This document shows positions 1 to 12,780 of a stretch of 64,000 bases of DNA, piece after piece. A program made the translations under genes and the position numbers. A model generated the notes under the pieces. That model had not been told where the DNA came from and ran no database searches. It saw nothing but the letters and a program-made list of their open reading frames with translations. The DNA comes from Amphimedon queenslandica (taxonomy: Eukaryota > Porifera > Demospongiae > Haplosclerida > Niphatidae), in NCBI RefSeq assembly GCF_000090795.2, contig NW_003546403.1, positions 116,870 through 180,869 on the forward strand. Reading direction: 5' to 3'. Every line of letters begins with the position of its first letter. Within the stretch, counting starts at the first letter, position 1.

Positions 1-558
1 CCTTAAAGTGAACATCATACATAATATTCTAAAAAATACATTTTGCAGCTACACACACACACACACACACTCAAATGCAAGCTAATGTTTTCATAATATA
101 ATCACTTCATGAAAAACAACCGAGACAGAGAGGCAGAAGGCACAGACAAACTAATAGTATCGTATTACAAAATACGATTACATAACATCTGGAAGTTGTT
201 ACAACAACGTTACTCAATCTCTTTGGAGTTCAAGGTGTGCCATTAATATACTACGTAGTCAGACCCTTTATTGGATGCTTCAGATACAAATGAACTCTAG
301 CATAATCATATTATAAATATAAATAATTCGATAATAATTACTATACAAAATAACATAGGTATTGCAATATTGGGCAAAGCTCTTACTAATGAGTGTTTCT
401 GTATACATGCATACATCTGAGTGTGACTAGGAGGCAGAGTCTCTTAATCTTTTGCATTCCTTCTAGTTTAAATGTACAAATATATAATATACAACCACAA
501 CTAAATGCTCATTCATTTATTGGTACATGGAATAAGTATATATGTGTATTATATATCA

Positions 559-709
559 TACTAAACAGGTCTATATACAAAAATATAGACCTGAGGTGGG
601 TGTCCAAGGATGTGATATAGCCCGAGGGCCGCAGGCCCAAGGGCTATATCACATCCGAGGACACCCACCAAAGGTCTATATCTTTTGTATATAGACCAGT
701 TTTAGTATG
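559..709. repeat. Long hairpin (foldback) repeat
   Basis: The left arm, starting near CATACTAAACAGGTCTATAT, is matched by an inverted right arm ending near TATAGACCAGTTTTAGTATG. The arms include GGATGTGATATAGCCC and its complement. The central tip is GC-rich (CGAGGGCCGCAGGCCC), unlike the AT-rich surroundings. A partial copy of the arm follows at about 755-790. It is probably a foldback or MITE-type element. A related hairpin lies at 9899-10001. Confidence 0.75.
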
Positions 710-879
710 TTATATAGGATATATTTCATAATGATGACAGCATTTCTGAATGGCAGGTCTATATACAAAAATATAAACCCGACTACATCAAAGGATGATG
801 TCATAATTATGAGATATATATATATATATATATATATGGAAGTGGATTACATGCATAGTACAATAAATTATGTGGTGCA

Positions 880-1096
880 TACTGTATAGAGGGAAATTTT
901 GGAGAGAATTAAATTTGGGGAATTTGGCGTTTTAAAAGCCATTCACAAAAATAAAAATCCACCATTTACAAGCCATTATGCGCATGCTCAAATGGCACAT
1001 GGCCACAAATTTGCCAAATTAAAATCTGCTGCCAATCACCAAAATTTTAGCAATTCTCCAAATTAAACTCCTTTCAAAATTTCCCGCTATATGGTA
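880..1096. mobile_element. MITE-like element, family 1
   Basis: The ends are near-inverted: TACTGTATAGAGGGAAATTTT on the left and AAAATTTCCCGCTATATGGTA on the right. The interior carries the CCAAATTAAA and GGCCACAAATT stretches also present in the elements at 7593-7797 and 31934-32133. It has no coding capacity, so it would be non-autonomous. Confidence 0.65.
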
Positions 1097-1097
1097 C

Positions 1098-1385
1098 CAC
1101 TATAAAGGGCCACTCTCTTCACATATGGGCTTGTATACTAGTAAGTACATGGAATATATATATATATATATATGGAAGTGGATTATAGCACAATAAATTA
1201 TGTGGTGCATACATTTATTAGTAAAGATGGACCTCTCTCTTCACATATGGGCTTGTATACTAGTAAGTACATGAAATATATATATATATATATGGAAGTG
1301 GATTATAGCACAATAAATTATGTGGTGCATACATTTATTAGTGAAGATGGACCTCTCTCTTCAAATATGGGCTTGTATCTACTAC
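1098..1385. repeat. Tandem repeat, period ~121 bp
   Basis: About 2.4 copies of a ~121-bp unit. Each contains a (TA)n run, then TGGAAGTGGATTATAGCAC, a CAATAAATTATGTGGTGCAT stretch and TCTTCACATATGGGCTTGTA. A diverged partial copy lies at about 815-880, immediately before the MITE-like element, which therefore appears to have inserted into the array. The short open frames across it are repeat translations, not genes. Confidence 0.75.
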
Positions 1386-2719
1386 ACTGGATCAAATGGA
1401 AACAGTGCATGTGGGTCCTCTGTGCATATGGCTATGTGTGTTACTCATCAATTACAGCTCATTAAGCAAATAAACACACACGCTTTCAGTATCAATTATA
1501 ATTAGGGAACTCTGTCATTGTTTCCTTTAGGACTAACCATTTTTACCAATTATAGATGAATGGTAGTAAACATACACTAATAACAATAATATGCACAAAC
1601 TTATTCAGCACATATTTAACTATTAAGGCTTAGCTGACTGTTTGATTCCAATGGCAACTTCCTTTTCATTGAAGCCATTCTCTCAAATATAGCACATACA
1701 ACAGTTAGCTGATAATGCAACACAATACAAAGCAAAGATACATCAATAGGTATATAATATTATATAAAAACCACAAAGTCTATGAGGGGGATCTTACAGC
1801 CATTTCTAATGAAACCTTTTAGTAGCGATTGTCTCACTACTAATGCAGAGGACAATTAGCTAACAATGTGAGACATACAATGTACGCCTATCAATTATAG
1901 TACAGAAATCACATGGTCCGTCACGAGGTCCTATAGCTCCCTTTGTTAGAAGCCGGATAGGGACTACCACATACAATGTACACGAATGTATATGAAGACC
2001 CATCCATTGGTTCATTATGAGGTCTCTATGTCTTATAGGATTTCCCAACCACAAAACCTTTCCTATTTCTTCCTTCACTTACAACCAGACAAAATAGCCA
2101 GACCATTATCCATTAATATAAAATGCGTGAGGGTACCATATAAAACCGCATCCAACTAGACGAAGCACTTACACTAATGTGTATAGCCACCCATAACCAC
2201 TTCAGTTGGTGTCTTAATTGCACAAGTATAAACACCTGATTAAATGGCTTACAACTATTGGAGACCCACAGCTGTTGCAGCTGGGGTTTTATGTAATAAT
2301 GAGTAACGAAGGGATATGCAGAAAGTGCTATTAATAAAATTTTAAGGAATATTAAGCTCCGAGTCTTAAAATATCTCATTGTTTACACCAAGGAATGAGG
2401 AATACAAGAAAGAAGCAAAATAATATATTATTATTATTATTATTATAAAGTTGTTGCTAATATTATGCTAATTGTGATCAATTCTTGGAGGAATAGTCAA
2501 AGGGCATATTTTGCTTAATATCAATAACACACATGGCAGTCGATATTATGTGACTAGTATGACTTCTGTTATGTCTGCCATCAAAGTTTAATCTTCATGA
2601 TAATTGTTTTTTAAAGGGAATGAGAATAATGATATAACGCGAATATAAGCATATTATGGAGAATATCCACTTAACACATGAAACATGATATAAATGTGTT
2701 CACATGTATTGCACATGCA

Positions 2720-2755
<36 letters not shown>

Positions 2756-4668
2756 TGCATGTACATGTACATGTACATGTACATACATGGCAATGAGTTA
2801 AAGATTAATTTCCTGCCATTAGTCATTCCACACAATGATTCTACAATCAATATCATCACTCGCAGACTACACAAAATTACTTGCAATCATGAAATCACTC
2901 TCATACACATACCCACAAAGCTACAAACACAAACACACACACACCTACACCATCCTTATAGACAAATGTACACATAGCATGTACCCCGTAATGGCAATAA
3001 TTAATTTCGTTAAAATAATCCGAAGGCGCCCGACTATCTATAAGTAGAGGGACATTCCAACAGTACATTAGAGTGTGAAAACAACATAATCAACAAATTA
3101 GGTTCCTTAACTAGGCAATATGGCTATGCTAGTAATGTTAATTGGGTGAACGACATACTCCATAATACAAGAATGCACTAGATTATAGTCCGCTGCGTTA
3201 GGCTTTGCAATACATGAAGGAAATAACAAGATTAGAAACCATTTCACCTCAGCGACACCAATGTAATTGACACGGACTGTTTCCCAGTACAAACAGGATT
3301 ATGTAAGGTTACATAAAGCGTACATTGCCACAAGCAAATGGGTATGTCTCCATGTGTGAGCCAAAGCAGGCTAGACGCATCAATAATGCTATACTTTGGC
3401 GTGAGCTGTAGTCCTGGTAAAATAAAGAGAGAGAGAGAGAGGGAGAAAAAAGACAAGATTTGTGTACATATGCTCCAAGCTAATAAGTATAATGTATGAA
3501 TACAACACCCTGTCTAGAGCCAATCGTTACTTAATGTGCAAACATGCTACGTGTATATATTATACCTCCAATCAGAATTGGACACATATGCACACACACA
3601 CACACAGAGTCTAAATGAGGGCAATATGCATGCACTAAAGCGTGTATGTTGACACAAAGTGTACGAGCAACAACAAGGAGGTGGCCAGGAACGGAACGTC
3701 AAGTATGATCTAATAAGTCGACTGAATTGAGTTAGTTGCTTCATTAAGGATGAGAGTGTCGAAAACCATGCACTATTGGGCATACACGCTTTCCTTTTTG
3801 ATCAGAAGAGTAGGGACTCTAATTAATCAGACGGAAAACACGGGAACAAAAACAGTCCGAGCAGATAATCCCCTAAAGCAATAGACCATAATTAGATCTG
3901 TAATCAATCTCTCGACCTCACAACACCTGGTCAGGAATGAGTGACCCTGAAAGGCATTGTACAACACAGACAACAATATAGTACAATATTAATGAATGAT
4001 GCCTGTGGGTAGCCACCCGCCAGCAATAATGTGAAGATAATTAATTTAAAGGCTAGCCGGCCCGACTACCATATTACATGTACATGTATGTGCTCGCTTC
4101 TAATTTATTTGTGGCTAAGCGGCCCTTTGTCCATATATATCCAAAAGCAAAAAATATAATTACCATGTACATTAGAGACACATGTATAGATGCAGCGGTA
4201 CATTTGAACATGTTTCATACACAGGTGTTATTTTTAGATGGTAAGAGAAAGGTGGAGGAGATGAGAGAGACTGATGGCTTGGATTATTAACCACAATATC
4301 ACAGATTACTTAGTGGAAGCAACCCACAGCAAAGACTAGAGGTACAAAGAGTTTAAACTAACCTTTGTCTGCTGTCTGAGATACAGTTCAGCCACCCACA
4401 CTTTCCCCACCAACAAAACTCACACAATATACACAAGATGGGTGTAACAGTGCATTAATGATCACTATAATACGTATTACATAAACATGGGAAAAGGCAG
4501 ACAAAGTGCAGACATAGAGAGGTATCTCCCTAGATGAAATAAGGGTTGGTCTCTACCGCTTAGCAGATGTGAGTATTATGCGGTAGATAGTGGCTCCACA
4601 AAGAAGGAATAAATGACATCAAACTCTCAGTCCAGCAGCTGGATGGGCTTGCTAATGACACATTGTGA

Positions 4669-7179
4669 CTATGCGGTGACACTCATAAAGGAAATTGGGG
4701 TTTTACCTTGCGTCTTCTTGTAGTTCTTCCTTCTCTTCTTTTTAAATACGGTAATCTTTTTCAATCGAGTGTGTTCAATGACTGTTGCTGTTATTTTAAC
4801 CGTCTCTGAACTTAAGAGAGAGAGAGAGGAGGAGGAAGATGGGAAGAGACACAAAGTTAAGAAAAGGAGACATAGAAATGAATATTTATTTGGACAATAA
4901 ACAAACAAAATAATAACATAGTGTTGACGATCTTTAATTATGTGTCACTATGCAATTAATGCACCTTACTACTGGCCGGCCAATCAAAGTGAAGTCCTCT
5001 GAACCAACAAGCAAAACCTAAAAACATTTTAAACCTTAAAACATGGAAATTTATGATGTTATCCTGCATAAATAATAACTGTAGCCTTTCCACATTAGAG
5101 ATATTACCGTACTCTTTCAAGAATACATTATGATATTGTACATGTACATGTACTTCGATTCAGCAATGCAATAATGCTATGCATAAGAACTGAGATACAT
5201 CTACACTGTACATGTAAGACGGGCATAAATACAGACAGTGTTAACAATATGAAAGGAAAGAGACGGTAGACTATAGTACACAAAAACACCAACTCACTCA
5301 CGCACACGCACACACAACAAATAGATAATAATAATAATAATAATAATAACGCATTGACTTCCTGAGCAAAATATGCCCATAATTGGATAAAAGGCAAAGG
5401 CATATACATTGTACACGTATGCCCCATACTTTTATGACATTACTTTGTTGAGGAATATTTGAGATCCTGTCTCGGCCTCGAGTGAATTCACGACGAGTGT
5501 ATCATTGCTTGTCACTTTGTGTTGTCTGCCAGCTAAATGGTACAAACGGAAAAGATAATTACGCGTGTCATGCTTTAGCATACCTCGCGAGCCATCAGAG
5601 GCTTCTAGTACGTAACAAGGCGGCTAATATTATATTATTATTATTATCATTATATACTCGGTGGTATTTGCTTATTTATAAAACTGATAAATTATAAGGA
5701 TTTGTGAGTGATAAGAGGTCGGTATGGGTGCAATCCGATAAACACTGGAGAATATAATTGAGTTGTGTTTCTTGAGACATACTCTAATGAGCTCTTACAA
5801 AGCTACCACAAGGTCTATGAGTGTAAATAAACAATGTCTAACAAATGATAGCAATATAATGGGAACGTCTTGTAATTAATAATAATTAGAATAATAGCAG
5901 CATAGTAACAATGTAATTAAGCGGAGGATGAGAAAAAATTTTAAACATTTTGTTTATTTACTCGACATTTTTGGCAAGTTACCAAGGATTGACACTTTCT
6001 CTATGAGTTGAGCTTTTAATTTTTATGCAATTATAAATTCTATGCAATTATAACATGCTTGTATTGTATGTATTAGCATCGGAACTATGTACATACTGTA
6101 CATGTACATTCAGCAGTCCTACCGACAGACAACTATTCACTCCTGTGTACCTGACTGATGATGTCACAGGCACATCTTTAAAATAGTTCAAATTTTATTT
6201 CATTATCAGAAAAATTTAAAGGTCAAGTAGAGCTCTCCTTGACAAAAATGAAATTTTAAAATAACTTTAAAACTCTTTGCTATAAAATCCTTAGCAAAAT
6301 ACATGTACGTGTATACATGCATATGTGTGTAGTACACTTGACTGTTCTATTAAATTTGTATGCTTTAAAAATTAAAATAATTATCATAACATTATTTACC
6401 TAAACATACAACAGCAAATAATTTCGATTGAGTAGCAGAAGCAATATCTGTATTTACTGCCTCAAGTACACCTAAAATAAAAATGAGAAACTTTAATATT
6501 TATTATAATTATCAAAAGCCCATTAAAGGTAGGAGGGCCCCTAATAATATATTGGACAATGAAATAGAAATATTACAATGCAAACCATTGCTACAGGTCT
6601 AAAGCTATGACATTTAAATTATATGGAGTATTGCAATAATTCATTTTGTCTCCATAAAATTCATTATGCAGTAATTCTCGTTAATTATAAATGAATTGTG
6701 GCATCGTGTTTACATCAGCTAGTCCATTACATCAGGTAGTCTAACGTCATTATTATCTTAAACCGTGTCTTAATGAATAACCTCTATTTCCAGGGCAGAT
6801 TAGACCCCATCCTTCTTATGGAACCATTACAAAGCCTTACCAAAACCCACAGGTATAATCACATTATTAACAGTCCCAAAATAATTATTTAAAATAAATA
6901 TTTAATATTAGCAATTAAAAATAATGTAACCTTTTCTCTTGAGATATTCTTGAGTGTTAGGAATAACAGCATAACTTCTACACATAAAAATATACGATTA
7001 TTTTCTCTTAATTGTTAAGATTTTTCGTTAATTATCATTTTAGTATTTTTGTTAACATACCTGGTATTACAAACTCCTAGATTAGAAACTCTTCCAGAAA
7101 ATGGTACCGCTTTCTCGCACAACCTAGCTCCGCAGCCACGCAAAAACAATGTATTTCTAAGCAAATAGCAACCAGCCAT
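4669..7179 (-). CDS. MRPL21: Mitochondrial large-subunit ribosomal protein bL21m
   Basis: Component of the mitochondrial 39S ribosomal subunit. Six exons join in phase: 7061-7179, 6931-6977, 6400-6471, 5444-5532, 4970-5017, 4669-4803, giving 169 residues. The first exon encodes an Arg/Cys-rich, acid-poor N-terminus typical of a mitochondrial targeting peptide. L21 hallmarks follow: KLFAVVCLAGRQHKVT, then FLNKVLLVGSEDFTLIGRPV, then ATVIEHTR and the basic stretch KKKRRKNYKKTQG. I kept the reading continuous through that last motif to the stop, because GKTPISFMSVTA fits the L21 C-terminus better than splicing at the internal GT. It is head-to-head with WDR77, 62 bp between the start codons. Confidence 0.9.
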
Positions 7180-7241
7180 TGTGGGAGTGGCTATACCACG
7201 TGTACACCACGTGGCTCGTTAAGGCGGAGTGCCCAGCCAAC
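7180..7241. promoter_or_regulatory. Compact bidirectional promoter with two E-boxes
   Basis: These 62 bases separate the start codons of MRPL21 (-) and WDR77 (+). They contain two perfect CACGTG palindromes, at 7197-7202 and 7208-7213, 11 bp apart, about one helical turn. CACGTG is the established site of MYC/MAX and USF-type bHLH factors. Shared control of the two genes is inferred. Confidence 0.6.
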
Positions 7242-10200
7242 ATGGCAAAGCATTTGGATGCCATTTGTCACAGAAAAGGTAAAAGGAACTGTGAATGAGT
7301 AGGAGGTTTTCTTTTTTAGATGGTGGATTCGCTTTGGCTGGCTCTTCGTTAACTGGCAACACGTGGGATGGTGCTTTATGGCTGTTTAATGATTGGGATC
7401 ATTACATCAACTGTCCTAATATTGAATTGGAGGCTTTTTCTACCATCACCGGACACAATGACATAACATGGTAAATAATAATAATATAATCGTTAATTAT
7501 TCATAGAATCAAATAATGTTCGGGCTAACTTAAAATTTAGACAAAAATATAATTTTATAATATTCAAGAAAATGTGGCCAATTTTAGCCATTTACCGTAT
7601 AGTGAGAAATTTTGGAGGGAATTAAATTTGGCATTTCAATAGCCATTTGCCAAAATAAAATCTGCCATTTTGAGCCATTATATACATGTTCAATAGCACG
7701 TGGCCACAAATTCGCCAAATTAAAATTCGCCAATCACTAAAATTTAGCAATTTGCCAAAATTTTAGTCCCTTCAAAATTTCCCGCTAGTATACGGTATTG
7801 GTTTAGTGTGTTTTTATTTTGACTAGCTGATTATTGTGATTTTAGTTAATTGGGCAAATGTGGCGATTAATGCTAAGTGGGTTAATTACTAAAACTAATT
7901 TTCTTATTAAAAGTCAATAAATATTAATTAAGTAATTTGACTACTCCCAATTATACTACGTTAGGCTAAACCAGTCAAAACTCCTTGTAGCGGCAGACAG
8001 TGGAGATATTGAGATATGGGATGTCATTGCCCCTGGGAATATGCTATCATGCGACTCTGCCCTGTATGGAGGACATGATGACATGGTCTTAACGGTCTGT
8101 GTACCGAAAGTGAAAGAAGAGAAAGAAGGAGAAAGCATTGTTAGTGGGGGTGGGGATGGACGGTAAGCAGCTGTAGGAGATAGAGATTTATTTGCGTGTT
8201 TTTATATTAGTATTGTTGTATGGGATGTAAGTACAGCTAAAGTAGTTTGTAAGTACAGAGGTATGTGTGTCTGGTCCTTGCTCCTTCCTTTGTTTTATTC
8301 TTTTTTGTTTAATAATTTAATTATCTAGCTCATGTTGGATGGATTACTGATATTGACTATCATCCGTCTCAACCCAACGTCTTCATATCAACTGGTCTGG
8401 TATGAGCACTGATCATTCTTTCAGGCCCTTCTCTCTCTGTTTCTCCTCCTTTTCTCTCTCTCTTCTGTTAGGATCAGACGTTAAGGATTTGGGATACAAG
8501 GCAGTCTTCTCCAGTGACTATGTCTCTTAAAGGTAATTAGGTTTTAATATTTTATGTAGTTTTTGGAACTGCAGGCAGGAAGCTTAAATTAAAAGCTGTA
8601 ATTGGTCGATTTTTGGTAAAGTTTTTGAATGGGTCAATTTCTGAAAAAATCCCTGTACTATAGCACATGGTTTTTTCTGAAAAATGGCTTTAAAATCACC
8701 CCCCAATTTTTATTACATTTTCTGATACATATTGATGTACTTATGCTATGTAAAAAGTTTGAGCGGATTCCAACTTATATTTTTTGAGTTATGACCATTT
8801 TTTAAAATGGGCCAATTTCTGAAAAAATCCCTGTACTATAGCCCATGGTTTTTTCTGAAAAATGGCTTTAAAATCACCCATGATTTTTATTACATTTTCT
8901 GATACATATTGATGTACTTATGCTATGTAGAAAGTTTAAGCTGATTCCGACTTAAAGTTTTTGAGTTATGACCATTTTTAAAAATGGGCCAATTTCTGAA
9001 AAAATCACTGTACTATAGCCCATGGTTTTTTCTGAAAAATAGCTTAAAAATCACCCACGATTTTTATTACATTTTCTGATACATATTGATGTACTTATGC
9101 TATGTAGAAAGTTTGAGCAGATTCTGACTTATATTTTTTGAGTTATGACCATTTTTTTTAAATGGGCCAATTTCTGAAAAAAATCCCTGTACTATAGCCC
9201 ATGGTTTTTTCTGAAAAATGGCTCAAAAATTACCCACAATTTTTATTACATTTTCTGATGCGTATTGATGTACTTATGTTATGTAAAAAGTTTGAGCAGA
9301 TTCCGACTTAGATTTTTTGAGTTATGACCGTTTTTAAAAATAGGCCAATTTTTGAAAAAAATCCCTGTACTATATTTCTGAAAAATGACCTAAAAATTAC
9401 CCTCAATTTTTATTACATTTTCTGATACATATTGATGTACTTATGTTATGTAAAAAGTTTGAGCTGATTCCGGCTTAAATTTTTTGAGTTATGACCATTT
9501 TTAAAATGGACCAATTTCTGAAAAAATCCCTGTACTATAGCCCATGGTTTTTCTGAAAAATGACCCAAAAATCACCCCCAATTTTTTATGACATTTTCTG
9601 ATACATATTGATGTACTTATGCTATGTAGAAAGTTTGAATGGATTCTGGCTTAGATTTTAAAGTTATGCCCATTTTAAAAAAATTGGTCGATTTCTGGAA
9701 AAAATCCCTGTACTATAGCCATTAGTGCATGCCAGCAGTTATTATGTATGTCACCACATCCTATTATAAAGGTATAGCTTCCACTTGATCACATTACACA
9801 AACACATGCACATACACAAATAATGACAGGGAGATTGAAGCCTTAATGTAGAGACACATAATTGAGTTTATATAACATAACTATACTGTATTAAGTATAG
9901 GTTATACACCGAGGTAGAGGTTTCTATGGTATTTATTAACCGAGCGACGCAGTCGCGAGGTTAATAAATACCACAGAAACCGATACCGAGGTGTATAACC
10001 AACTTCTACCATGACACTTGAAAAACAACTACCAGCGCTAATAATAAGACCACAGTTGACATACATACAACATATCTAACAGGCTAGGCCAGTAAAGAAT
10101 CAACCAAACTTGACAAATGGACTAATAAGAGCATAAGCGTAGAGTACCAAACTGCCAATCAATTAATTATTTAACGAGATAGGTTTATATTTTTACGAGC

Positions 10201-11452
10201 TAGGTTAATATGAAAAATAATTGACCTCCAATACTGCAATCTGATTGGTCAATCGCAAGGTGGCATTGTAGAAGGACAGGTAGTGTATTGCAATGGTGTC
10301 CTTAAATTATACCCCATGGTTTTTTTCCATAAAATGGTTTTAAAATCACCCCCAATTTTTATTAAATTTTCTAATGCATAATGTCCTTCAATTCCTTATG
10401 CTATGTAGAAAGTCTGGGAGTCAATTCCATTAATTTTTAGAAGTTCTGAGCTTTTGAAAATTTTGTCCATCCTTTGCTAATAATTGCATACCTTCACTCA
10501 CTCCCTTTTCTTTGTAGCTCCTCATCATGCAAACTGCCTCTGTGTCTCGTGGTCAAAATATGAAGATAACTTTATTGCATCCGGAGACGAAGCTGGCTAT
10601 CTTTATCTTCACGATCTCCGCCTACCAGTCAATCCTAATGCCTCCCCTTTCTATTATAGACTACATTCCAATGCTGTTCATCGTCTTTCATTCTCTCCAA
10701 CTGTCAAAGGACTTGTTGCTTCTGTTTCTGATGACTCAACAGCTAAACTGTTTCATTTCCCCACTCAGACCACCGTGTAAGTGAATTTAATGAATCTGGG
10801 TAGCTACACAATCAGTATAGCACTTATATTTTGCAGATATCAAATTTTTGCATATTTTTTACGGAATAATTATTTTGTGAAATTAAATTTTTATGCTACA
10901 TCCTGTTCAATGAATTTATGAATTTTTTATGTAGCAAGTGCCTAGCAGGAACTACAAAATATAAGTGCTATACTGTCAATGGAAAATAAAAATTAAAAAA
11001 ATTTCAGTTTTTGGGCTAACAGCCAAAGACATGGTCTCACACCCCCTCATTTAATTAGGTTTACCAGCTCATCCCATGCTGATTTTGTTCATGGGTTATC
11101 ATGGCAACAGGACTCCACCTCTTTCCTAACGTGTAGTTGGGACTTTAAGGTTTATCGCCATGAGTTCAACGAGAGTATGATACCTGATCCTGTGACACCC
11201 TCTGTTGTACCTCTGACGGTATCAGAAATGCAGGACGATTCACTTTTTGAAAATTTTGTAGATGAAGATACAGTGCATGCAGAAGCAGACATGGCTAAAG
11301 GAAAGGGGAGAGAGAGAGAAAGGAAAAGAGACAAGACGGAAGGAACTGATTGTAATGGCATGAATGAGTCTTTGGGTTTGAATGGAAAGCAAGGCCAGGC
11401 TGCCTTGGAAACTAATGGAGGAACTCATTCTGATGTGGGGTTGGCAAAATGA
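7242..11452 (+). CDS. WDR77: Methylosome protein 50 (WD-repeat cofactor of PRMT5)
   Basis: WDR77/MEP50 is the WD40 propeller partner of the arginine methyltransferase PRMT5, which methylates histones and Sm proteins. Eight exons join in phase: 7242-7278, 7320-7470, 7965-8162, 8211-8260, 8329-8399, 8472-8532, 10518-10776, 11059-11452, giving 406 residues. WD signatures include IEIWD, GGHDDMVLTV, IVVWDV, TLRIWDTR and CLCVSWSKYEDNFIASGDEA; this last stretch, with LYLHDLR and VHRLSFSP, is diagnostic for MEP50. The region after the final blade is longer than in vertebrates and is acidic, then Lys/Arg-rich. Intron 6 is about 2 kb and packed with repeats. The start is the first ATG after the shared promoter. 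Confidence 0.92.
7593..7797. mobile_element. MITE-like element, family 1, in WDR77 intron 2
   Basis: Inverted ends TACCGTATAGTGAGAAATTT and AAATTTCCCGCTAGTATACGGTA. The ~205-bp interior is AT-rich and shares GGCCACAAATT and CCAAATTAAA with the elements at 880-1096 and 31934-32133. There is no open frame. Confidence 0.75.
8600..9725 (+). repeat. Intronic satellite array, ~178-bp monomer
   Basis: Seven occurrences of CCCTGTACTATAG (or close variants) lie at roughly 8651, 8829, 9008, 9186, 9363, 9528 and 9705, spaced 165-179 bp. Each unit also carries CCATGGTTTTTTCTGAAAAA and TGATACATATTGATGTACTT followed by CTATGTAGAAAGTTTGAGC. The array lies inside WDR77 intron 6. The same monomer in reverse orientation forms the array at 47375-48265. 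Confidence 0.9.
9899..10001. repeat. Long hairpin (foldback) repeat in WDR77 intron 6
   Basis: Arms GGTTATACACCGAGG and CCTCGGTGTATAACC enclose inner arms TGGTATTTATTAACC and GGTTAATAAATACCA. The tip is CGAGCGACGCAGTCGCGAGG. The arms pair over about 40 bp. The GC-rich CGAG...CGCAG tip resembles that of the 559-709 hairpin. Confidence 0.75.
10300..10450 (+). repeat. Single diverged ~178-bp monomer
   Basis: Contains CCCCATGGTTTTTTTCCAT, AAAATCACCCCCAATTTTTATT and CTTATGCTATGTAGAAAGT, all features of the monomer arrayed upstream in the same intron, but truncated and diverged. Confidence 0.65.
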
Positions 11453-11483
11453 TTACCTTATGATATTGATAATAATATAATTG

Positions 11484-11518
<35 letters not shown>

Positions 11519-11784
11519 GGTTGTTAGTCTGATTTTTATTTATAATCCGGAAATGGCAATCTGTTGCGTGGGTGGTTGTACATGCAAATTATTTTTATAA
11601 TGGGAATATGAATTTTATTTGTAGTGTCACGCCCCTATAGCTCCTTCAAATAGTTTGTTTAGGTGTTCTCTCTACTATTTTCAATTTTTGTACTCTCCTT
11701 GCTTGGTTTTTGGTCTTTAAACAGCGGCTACAATATATTTAGCATCTCAGCAAGAGGAATATCATTGAAGAGTGTGACTCAGTT

Positions 11785-12702
11785 ATGGATGAGCATGATG
11801 GTGCAGGGATTCTAGTGAGAGTCGATGTACCTGATCTCAAGTCACAGACCAGGATAGTCATAGGCAAGACAGACCCAGTGGGATACGCTAAGCAAGCAGT
11901 CCTTGAAAAACTGAGTCATGTAAGTGTATGCAAGTCTGCAGCATGAGTACATGGATCTATGCTGCATTTGCATGATGCACTGTAAGCCTAGATCTCTATA
12001 ATGCTAGCTCTGGCTGCTTTATGGTAATTTGTAATGATGCAGAGATGCTGTTATATCATGCTGCTTGCTTGTCCGTATGTGAGGCTAGAGTCAGAAGTTA
12101 GTCATGCATATAGCAGGTGGTGTTTTGATGTTCAGTCAATTTGAGCACAATAGGTTACTTATTGTAGTTGAGCATTGACACTTTAATCTCTTGTACCAAG
12201 AAAGTTTAATCATAGCTTCATGATTATTAATTTTTTTTAAATGTGATTTGCTGCCCAGTACTCATGCTGCATCACAATTTCAAAACCATTGTATTGAGGA
12301 AACTAAAATCAGTAGCTCAAATTTCTATCCTAGACTGTTTAACTTGCATAGTTAGCTCTTCTTTATATTGTCATATATTTGTAAATATTTTTTATGCAGG
12401 ACTGGCCCATTGATGTTGCTAACAATTACGGATTTTACATTCCTCCAACTGGCAGAAAGAAAGTAGGTCGATTTCTAGATGAATCCAGACCACTGGTAGA
12501 AGAGCAATCAGGAGTTATCACTCATCTAGAGGTAAAACTTCTAGCTTTGTTCTCTCTCTCTCATTCTTCCCTTCTCCTTCTAGCTACGGTACAAGAGAAG
12601 AGACTTGAGTGCTCTTGGATTATCAGAGAAAGCATTAGCTAAAGCAAATTCTAAAGTACATAACATTGGGAGTATTCATGCTATGATCTTTGTTATTATT
12701 AC

Positions 12703-12780
<78 letters not shown>

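Larger units (their letters stand above)
1..4668. other. Intergenic stretch, no gene recognised
   Basis: I found no open frame with coding character, splice-bounded exon or recognisable domain on either strand. The stretch holds a hairpin repeat (559-709), a MITE-like element (880-1096), a tandem repeat (1098-1385), a CA tract at about 2720-2750 followed by (ACATGT)n, and short GA/CT tracts. Part of the right end is probably 3' untranslated sequence of the minus-strand MRPL21 gene. A distant gene's intron or UTR could still be present. Confidence 0.5.

Noticed and set aside
1172-1465. 97-residue frame with an internal repeat (MEVDYSTINYVVHTF twice)
   Set aside because: The repetition comes from the ~121-bp tandem DNA repeat and its TA runs vary in length, so frame is not preserved across copies.
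2671-2977. Frames with VCVCVC and THTHTH repeats
   Set aside because: Translation of a CA/TG repeat and (ACATGT)n; no other coding evidence.
8600-9725. CRISPR-like array, because of regular spacing
   Set aside because: Units of ~178 bp are contiguous, AT-rich and diverged without unique spacers, in an animal intron; it is a satellite.
10527-10784. Alternative frame over WDR77 exon 7
   Set aside because: The other frame carries the WD-repeat sequence and joins both neighbouring exons in phase.
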